Source of the DNA: Flaccisagitta enflata
Lineage: Eukaryota; Chaetognatha; Sagittoidea; Aphragmophora
Direction: 5' to 3'
Length of the DNA: 64,000 bases
Assembly: GCA_965153355.1 (NCBI GenBank)
Contig: OZ231127.1
Span: 87,482,001-87,546,000 of the forward strand
Numbering within the stretch: position 1 is the first letter of the stretch; every line of letters begins with the position of its first letter. This document shows, one piece after another, positions 57,240 through 64,000 of the stretch. Made by a program: the position numbers and the translations under genes. Below the pieces are notes generated by a model. It saw only the letters and a list, made by a program, of their open reading frames with translations, was not told the DNA's origin and did not search any database.

Positions 57240-57496
57240 ACAAGGTCATTAGACCTAAGTCGCGTGCGTCGGCACTTTCAAAAAAAAGTCAGGCAGACAG
57301 ACAGACAAACAATTTTTTTTTCAAAAAGACATTTGAAATGGCTATTTACTCCACAAAGTCTCTTTTCTACCAACAGACATAAAAAGCGCTTTGAAAAGCC
57401 TTTAAAACAGTTTTGTGACCAACCGACGGACGGACCAATGGACTGATGGACTGACCAAATAGTGGCTTATAGAGTCGCGTAGCACGCGACTAAAAA
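57240..57496 (+). mobile_element. 'AGTCGCGTGCACGCGACT' element, 'gacctaag' subfamily
   Basis: Head caaggtcattagacctaagt cgcgtgcgtcggc, core accgacggacggaccaatgg, tail ttatagagtcgcgtagcacg cgactaaaaa. Same subfamily as the copy at 7835, with a longer unique middle. Confidence 0.75.
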
Positions 57497-57536
57497 TGAG
57501 GAATTTAGCTGATTTCATCTCCAAATTCAGTCAGTA

Positions 57537-59123
57537 CAGTATGATTTTTTTCAAATGAGACAAAAGATGACGACATAAATCATAAACGAATCAACATGAT
57601 CAAATTCTGAAGAAAAAAAACGCCAGAAAGAGTAGGTTTTTGCATTTATTCATGCCAAATTTCAGCATTCTGTCTCAAGTAGTTAAGCTTCAATTTACAT
57701 TTGAAGTGAAGATATCAATTTCTTCATGCTCCTATGGCAAAGAAAAAAACAAACACTTTGTTTTGCTAATTTTGGCTTATCTAAGGACCTAAACCATAGA
57801 AAATCCATAACTGTTTGAAAGCTCTGCAAAAATTCTTCCAAATGCGACGTTGCTGATAATCGCAGCTTTTTTCGTTTAGAAATGACAAAGATTTGAAGAA
57901 AATGAAAAAAATGCTCAATTCAAATTTTTTCCAATGAGCAATTTTAGTTTTTCCGTTTTTGTCAATGACGCAGCTCAGGATTGTCTTAGCTACTCGTTAT
58001 CCATGAGCAAATTAAAGAGCTTCAAATTTTCTTTAAAATGGCACCAAAAACAAATTTGTAATTCAATGCTTTTGATTTTATGTTGTACTAGATAACCCAT
58101 GAAAATCATGTAGCGAATTTCCAAATTCTTGACTACCTGTTTTCATCCTAATGCCATTTCTAAACGGGTAGAGCTAGGACATCCAACAAGGTATCATTTG
58201 AAAGATTTTTCGCAGAGCTTCTAAATGGTCATGGATTTTGCTATGTTTTCCTCATTGCTTGGATGTTAAACACTGACGAACAAGTACTACCTTGGAAATA
58301 AGTTTAGCATCAAAATGAGTGTCAGTTCATCTATCGCCTAGAATGATACAAAAACATGTTCAAATAGTTGTCAATACTTGGTATGGTGTCCCTCCTTGCT
58401 AATCACTGCCTATATTCTTGCCAGCATCGATTTGTACAAGGCTTTGAGGTAAGATGGCGTGACCTGTCACCACACCATCAATGCTATTCTTTTCTGGCCC
58501 TCAATTGAAGTATCGTATTCCCGTCGCTGCATATTTTTTATCTGCGACCAAAAATTTCCTATCAGATTAAGATCTGGTGAATTGCCAGGCCAATCCAGGA
58601 GGAGTTTGGTGCTGGGAATTGGCTGTGAAGTCCCCAGGCTCCAAGCTGCAAAAAGTTGGAGTAACATGTTAATGAACTGGCTTTTTTTTTTGCAAAATCG
58701 CATTTGAAGGTTTTTTATGTTTTCCGCTGTAACTTTTAAACGGCTTGAGCCAGTAATCTCTACATTGAAAGCCAGTAATCTCTACATTGAAAGATAATTC
58801 GATGTAGATCATTTTAGTCATGGATTTTTTATGGTTTTGTTGAGATTGAAGCGACTTATTCTTGACTGAACTTGATGCTAAACTTATTTCCTAGGTAGTA
58901 GTACGCTTTGTTTTTTGCCATAGTTAAAAAAAAGTTATTTTGGATGATTTATAGTTTGACTTCAAAAAGCGATTGAGGCTAAACTACTGGACAGAATACT
59001 GAAATTTGACATAAATAAATGCAAAAACCTACTCTTTCTGGCGTTTTTTTCAGAATTTGATTATGTTGATTCGTTTATGATTTATGTCGTCATCTTTTGT
59101 CTCATTTGAAAAAAATCATACTG
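57537..59123 (-). mobile_element. Tc1/mariner-type transposon, 1.59 kb, inactive
   Basis: Inverted ends of about 150 bp (left cagtatgatttttttcaaat gagacaaaagatg, right its inverse) are flanked by TA at 57535-57536 and 59124-59125. On the - strand a transposase remnant (58467-58703) has the DWPGNSPDLNLIGNFW block. In active Tc1-like enzymes this reads NPIEN with a catalytic Glu; here it is Gly, and the rest of the enzyme is not open. The element is dead but still well bounded. Confidence 0.85.
58467..58703 (-). pseudogene. Tc1-like transposase C-terminal remnant
   Basis: Open for 78 codons. LLLDWPGNSPDLNLIGNFWS is the signature around the third catalytic acid of DD34E transposases, with that Glu replaced by Gly. 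No DD residues upstream can be read in frame. Confidence 0.8.
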
Positions 59124-59449
59124 TAGTAAAAAAATGTGGGGAGAACAAGATATCTTCGACGTTCAACTGAAGTCAATCCTCTGTTATCCCGCTCAGCCAA
59201 AAAATAACATCCCAACACGAGACGGTTTGCGTTCTGCCAATGCAATGAACCTTGAATATGGATGTGAGATCGTTTATAAATGTCATGCTATAATCAATTT
59301 GCCTTACTTTTATATTAAATATATATTGAGTAATGCGAAAAAATCTAATTGAATGATGGTCTGAGGATGGTTGATACAAAAAAAATGAATGGATTCTTGT
59401 GATGAAAAATGCGAATGAAAAAAAAAAAAAAAATTAGAATTGTGGAATC

Positions 59450-60500
59450 GATTGAAATCCATCAAACCAATGTAACAAATAGAAAGCATGGCTGTTATCC
59501 ATCGGGATTCATTGAAATCTTATGAAATCCGTTGAAAACCAATTGTAGTCCGATAGTATTCAGTGGAATTCATAAATATCCTGGCTGCTATCCATTGAAA
59601 ACCTTCTGTAATCTTTTGAAATCCTTAGGAAGCCATTGAAATCTATTGAAATCCAATAGAATCCACTGAAAACCGTCTAAAGTCTAATAAAATCTAATGG
59701 AATTCATAGAAGTCCAGGGGAATCTGTTATTATGTAACTGTCTGTAGTCTATTGAAATCCAGTTGAATCCACTGGAATCTATTGAAAACTATGTGTAGCC
59801 TACTCAAATCCAGTGGATTCTATTGAAATGTATTGAAAATTGTTTGTAGTCTATTGAAATCCAGTGGAATCCATTTAAAACTGTCTGTAGTCTACTGAAA
59901 TCCATTGAAATCCATTGAAATCCCCGCTCTGGATGAATGGTGTTGATGAAACGAATTTAATGTCTTTGGAGGGAAATTCTCCTGAGAGATTCCATCGGAA
60001 AATTCGCAATAAATGAGGCGGTGACTTGTCTGAACGAGATGAGGCCAGGCGTGAGGAGATGAGGTGAGGTGGGGGTGAGGTGAGTTGTGGTGACTTGTCT
60101 GAAAGAGATCAGGCCGGGCGTGGGGAGGTGAAGTGGGGGTGAGGTGAGGTGAGGAGGGATGAAGTGAGTTGAAATGACTTGTCCAAACAAGATCAGGCCA
60201 GGGTGAGGGTAGGTAAGGTGGGGGTAAGGTGGAGTGAGAAAGGAAGAGGTGAGTTGTGGTGACTTGTCTGAATGAGATGAGGCCGGACATGTTGAGGTGA
60301 GGTAAGGTGAGGAGGGATGATGTGCAGTGGTGAGGACGAGAATGAGATGAGATGTGGTGACTTGTCTGAACAAGATGAGGCCAGGCGTGAGGAGGTGAGG
60401 TGTGAGGAGGTAAGGTGGGGTGGAGTTGAGGTGAGGTGAGGTGAGGAGGAATGAGGTACAGTGGTGAGGAGGAGAATGAGATGAGATGTGGTGACTTGTC
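59450..60500. repeat. AAATCCATTGAAAT and GGTGAGGT arrays in copy B
   Basis: Units like ctattgaaatccagtggaat occupy 59490-59920. Then gaggtgaggtgggggtgagg units with gtggtgacttgtctgaacaa occupy 60020-60500, resuming at 61310-61800. The - strand His/Ser/Pro-rich frames are artefacts. Confidence 0.8.
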
Positions 60501-60509
60501 TGAATAAGA

Positions 60510-60988
60510 TGAGGTCTGAGGGAGAACAAAAGAAGTGGAGAAGGTGAGAGATAAAAGAAGAAAAGAATTTGCTGAGAGTAAAAGTGGGTGAAGGATGAAA
60601 AGAGGAAGAGGAGGAAGAACTTATGACAGATAAAGAAACAATCAGTGGTCAGAAGCTGGAAGGATGAAAACGAGGAAAATAAAGAATCTATAGAAAAGGG
60701 AGAGAGAGAAAGAGACAGGGAAAAAAAATAAAAAACAGAAAATAAAAAAAAAGAGAATCAGATCTAGACAAAAAAAAAAAATATATATAAGTGTAAAAAA
60801 AAAGGAAAAAAACTACTAAGGATAAAGACAAAATAACAAAAAAGTGAAATAAAACTTAAATCAAAATGAAAAGAAATATGAAGATTTTTTTATCTCTTCC
60901 TATATAACAAAGTATTTATATGATGATTAAAGTTATCATATTTTTTTCAAATTATTAATATATCATTTAACTATAATTAGAGGAATAT

Positions 60989-61076
<88 letters not shown>

Positions 61077-61300
61077 TACTTATTACTTATTACTACTTAT
61101 TACTACTTATTACTTATCATTAAAACTATATAAAATCATATATATATTGTATTGTATTATACGCTATGATAATGTATTGTATACAATTTTAATGGATATT
61201 GTATTGTATTGGTATTGTATTGTATTGTATTGTCCCAAAACTTGAAAGTATTGTATTGGTATTGTATAGTTGACAAAAATGCTATATAGCTCAAGCCTGG
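60510..61300 (-). mobile_element. AATAC-rich element, copy 2, with (AT)n
   Basis: Inverted relative to 11278-12190. Ends atgctatatagctcaagcct gg. Contains tattgtattggtattgtatt words and an (AT)n tract at 60988-61075. The pyrimidine-rich centre of copy 1 appears here as gaagaggaggaaga. It has inserted into the GGTGAGGT array. Confidence 0.7.
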
Positions 61301-62024
61301 AGGTGAGGTGGGGTGGGGTTGAGGTGAGGTGAGGTGAGGAGGAATGAGGTACAGTGGTGAGGAGGAAAATGAGATGAGATGTGGTGACTTGTCTGAACAA
61401 GATGAGGCCAGGCATGCGGAGGTGAGGTGTGTGGAGGTGAGGTGAGGTAGGGTGGGGTTGAGGTGAGGTGAGGTGAGGAGGAATGAGGTACAGTGGTGAG
61501 GAGGAGAATGAGATGAGATGTGGTGACTTGTCTGAACAAGATGAGGCCAGGCATGCGGAGGTGAGGTGTGAGGAGGTGAGGTGGGATGGGGTGGGGTTGA
61601 GGTGAGGTGAGGTGAATAGAAATGAGGTACAGTGGTGAGGAGGAGAATGAGATGAGATGTGGTGACTTGTCTGAATAAGATGAGGGGAGATATCATAAGG
61701 TGAGGTCGGGTAAGGTGGGGTGAGAAAAATGTAGGGGGGGGCGGGCTGGCGTTGATGTGAGGTGTGGGAAGAAAGGTGGGGTCGAAGAAGGGTGAGGTGA
61801 GGTGAGGCGAGATTGAGTGGATTGATTTAGAGTCGTTTACGCATGCGACTCCCACCTTCCTCAAACATGAAAACACAGGTAGCAACCGTTGAACACTTAC
61901 CATAACAGAGACTTTGACCCGTAAGGGATTTGGATTCTGAAGAAATGAGGTTGGGAATTGTGCTTGGAGACAGGGATTTATGTTACATGCTGATTTTTTT
62001 TCTCTTATTTTTCTTCTCCCTTTT

Positions 62025-62235
62025 TATTCGCGTGCACGTGACCCTACAACCCACTCTATCCGTCTGTCGGTCTGTCTATTGGTCGGTCGCTAACGCTTTG
62101 CTTTTTTTTGTCGTTTTACTTCACTTTAAGTTATTTTAAGTTAATTTAAGTCTTTTGGTCTTTTAGTCTTTTAGTCTTTTGGTCTTATGGTCATAACAAC
62201 CGCACGCGACTGTAAGGTGTTGGCTTTGTTTTCAT
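62025..62235 (-). mobile_element. 'AGTCGCGTGCACGCGACT' element, - strand
   Basis: Starts ttcgcgtgcacgtgacccta, core ccgtctgtcggtctgtctat, then aagttattttaagttaattt and gtcttttagtcttttgg repeats, ends cgcacgcgactgtaaggtgt tggctttgtt. Confidence 0.7.
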
Positions 62236-62309
62236 CGAGCTTGCAAGTTTACTAGCCTGATCCTGGAATTTGGGCAACATGGCGTTTGTAACAAATCTCG
62301 TTTTGCATA

Positions 62310-62510
62310 AAACACGGCCGGTACACGGCTACCCCAGTCGCGTGCGAGTGGGCAGGGGTAGTATTTGAGTTACGGGAGCATTTGGGCAGGAGCAGCGAAG
62401 CCAAAGACCGCAAAAACATAAAAAAAAGTAAAAATGGGGACTGACCGACTGGCCAACGGACGGACATAGAGGAGTGTGGAGTCGCGTAGCACGCGACTAA
62501 AAAGTTTCAT
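62310..62510 (+). mobile_element. 'AGTCGCGTGCACGCGACT' element
   Basis: Head aacacggccggtacacggct accccagtcgcgtgcgag, tail gtggagtcgcgtagcacgcg actaaaaa. Confidence 0.75.
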
Positions 62511-62739
62511 TTGGATACTCATCTGAATGCAAAAGAAAACGTTGCCATTGTATGCCTCTAGAGATAACATCGTGCGTGAGCTCTGGAGTCATTTCATTTC
62601 TTTCAGTTTCATTTGACACCGATGGAAAACGCCTTGTTTTGTTCCCTGAGGACAGAAATGAGCCTGCTTATGTCCCGGTATCTACCACCTGCTTACGTTC
62701 TGGCATCTACCACCTAAGTCCATACCTTTGACGACTCTA

Positions 62740-62915
62740 CAACCCGCTTTGTCAGTTGGTCTGTTGGTTGGTTGGTCACATTTTTCTTTTTTTTTATGAT
62801 CTCACTTCTTTGACCTCACTGCTCCTGCCCAAATGGTCTAGTGACCTCAAATATGGCCCCTGCCCACCCGCACGCGACTTGGGTAGCCATGTATCCGGCC
62901 TTGTTTTGATTTCCT
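62740..62915 (-). mobile_element. 'AGTCGCGTGCACGCGACT' element, - strand, palindrome missing
   Basis: Starts at gactctacaacccgctttgt, core ttggtctgttggttggttgg, ends gtagccatgtatccggcctt gttttg. Occupies the place equivalent to the 24345-24540 copy in duplication A. Confidence 0.7.
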
Positions 62916-63101
62916 CCGGAAAGAAACGAGGTAAAGAGGAAAACTGTCAACCATCTTCACGGCTTAGACGTCTCAATGACGGCTCAAAGTGGTGAAAACC
63001 ACGATGATAATTGTTACGATGAAAACGAAGGCGACAAAGATGTCCATATGGTTGATACGGATGTTGACAAAGATGAGAATGGTGATCACTACGCCAATAG
63101 C

Positions 63102-63431
63102 ATCCCGGGACTTTGCTGAATCGCTCTTATGCGACCCCTCCGTAATATGACACTTACAATTACATTTCAAATGAGCCAATGCGCAGCTCTCTAGCTTGAT
63201 GGGAACCTTTTTTAGGGTCCATTTAAAGTTTACATAGAAATCAATGGGAAATAATCCCCTTAAGAGTCCCCTTAAAAAAATCTTTTTATTTTCTTTGTTA
63301 ATTTCAAATTGAGCCTAAAAAAGGTTCCCATCAAGGTAGAAAGCTGCGCATTGGCGTGTTTGAAATAAAATGGTGAATGTCACATTACAAAGGGGGCGCA
63401 CAGGAGCGATTCAGCAAAATCCAGGGATGCA
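63102..63431. mobile_element. Foldback element with about 115 bp inverted ends
   Basis: The left arm (catcccgggactttgctgaa tcgctc ... gcgcagctctctagcttgat) is inverted in the right arm (ctaccttg-side atcaaggtagaaagctgcgc ... gcgattcagcaaaatccagg gatgc). The short centre is aatcaatgggaaataatccc. It is present only in duplication copy B. Confidence 0.8.
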
Positions 63432-63644
63432 ATCGGCGTAGTGATCACATGGATGATATTGATGATGACAACAATGGCTACTGTATCTATACATTTTTCA
63501 CTGTGGATTGGTAGATTATTAGGTTAAGGAAAGTTGGACAACGTCACTACTCAACCCCTAATAAAGGGCTTTACCGCTTTAAGGGCCAGGGCCTTTGGAG
63601 CTTTCAATGGTGTTTCATCCGTACACATTACAATACAGCTACTA

Positions 63645-64000
63645 CCCGCCACACCGGACCCAAGAGTAACAGATATCCACCTACTATGGATGTAGAACCC
63701 TAATGCCTTTACCTTATTTCTCTCATTTCTTTTATGTCTTTGATTAGCAATTGCAGAAATCTAATTTATAATGGATAACATTTGTTGATCCCTTGACACC
63801 CGTTGTTGCGAGGTTAAACTGTTCTTCACTGGCACCCCTGGTCTCATAACTGTGCAGAAGATTCAATTTGATGTAACCATCTATGACCATTACCATTATT
63901 ATCCAATTTTCACCTCCATTTTGAAAGACATACTAATATCAGTCTCTGTACTAGACCGACGGCTTGATCTCGACAGACATAACTTAATCACATAACCTGT
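63645..64000. other. No gene recognised
   Basis: Unique-looking sequence at the window end. Nothing supported. Confidence 0.4.

Larger units (their letters stand above)
59260..63640. repeat. Segmental duplication, copy B (partner 21230-24890)
   Basis: Begins atggatgtgagatcgtttat and ends near tttggagctttcaatggtgt. It shares with copy A the AAATCCATTGAAAT array, the ggagggaaattctcctgaga block, GGTGAGGT arrays, gaattgtgcttggagacagg and the atactcatctgaatgcaaaa zone. Copy B is longer because of an AATAC element, extra array units and a foldback element. Confidence 0.8.

Noticed and set aside
59892-61903. Pro/Ser/His-rich - strand frames of up to 248 codons
   Set aside because: These are GGTGAGGT array translations. 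All three frames give similar text.

Overview
This is a 64 kb piece of animal nuclear DNA, most likely from an invertebrate. It has small phased exons with GT/AG splice sites, a TRPC-type channel gene, FOG-type zinc fingers, huge AC/AG/CAA microsatellites and many nested short DNA transposons. No bacterial operon, rRNA gene or phage gene is visible. The exact phylum cannot be read from the sequence. Almost every long open frame is a translated microsatellite or minisatellite, so real coding sequence had to be found as exons by splice sites, phase continuity and protein motifs.

Four loci stand out. (1) Three consecutive exons of a TRPC/TRP-gamma-like cation channel lie on the + strand between 5.3 and 16.2 kb. 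The 5' part of the middle exon, with its acceptor site, is repeated ten times in tandem with a 107 bp period. (2) On the - strand, 48757 down to 39424, eight exons join in perfect phase into about 930 codons. They encode an acidic coiled-coil segment followed by a transposase-like (RNase H-type) core and an acidic C-terminus. The frame is unbroken although the introns are full of repeats, so this looks like a domesticated or still functional transposase gene. (3) Directly downstream on the - strand (39351-37445) is a FOG/u-shaped-like zinc-finger gene with a CtBP-binding PLDLS motif. Its frame is broken by stops, a lost finger cysteine and indels. (4) On the + strand, 49484-56282, is a gene for a secreted repetitive peptide precursor. 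It has a signal-peptide exon, then phase-1/phase-1 cassette exons with KR and RR cleavage sites, six transposon-born mini-exons, an Arg/Gly-rich exon and a short terminal exon. This is the best candidate for an undescribed system.

The rest is repeat landscape. A 2.8 kb block is present three times in tandem (24991-33440). A roughly 4 kb segment is duplicated between 21.2-24.9 kb and 59.3-63.6 kb. Several element families recur: one with 'ggccgctgccc' inverted ends and internal minisatellites, one ending in the palindrome AGTCGCGTGCACGCGACT, a GGGCGTTTCTAGT MITE, an ACCGTATTTT MITE, mariner-like elements, foldback elements and AATAC-rich elements. Tandem arrays that carry 3' splice sites occur at three separate places, and long microsatellites sit directly against several real exons.
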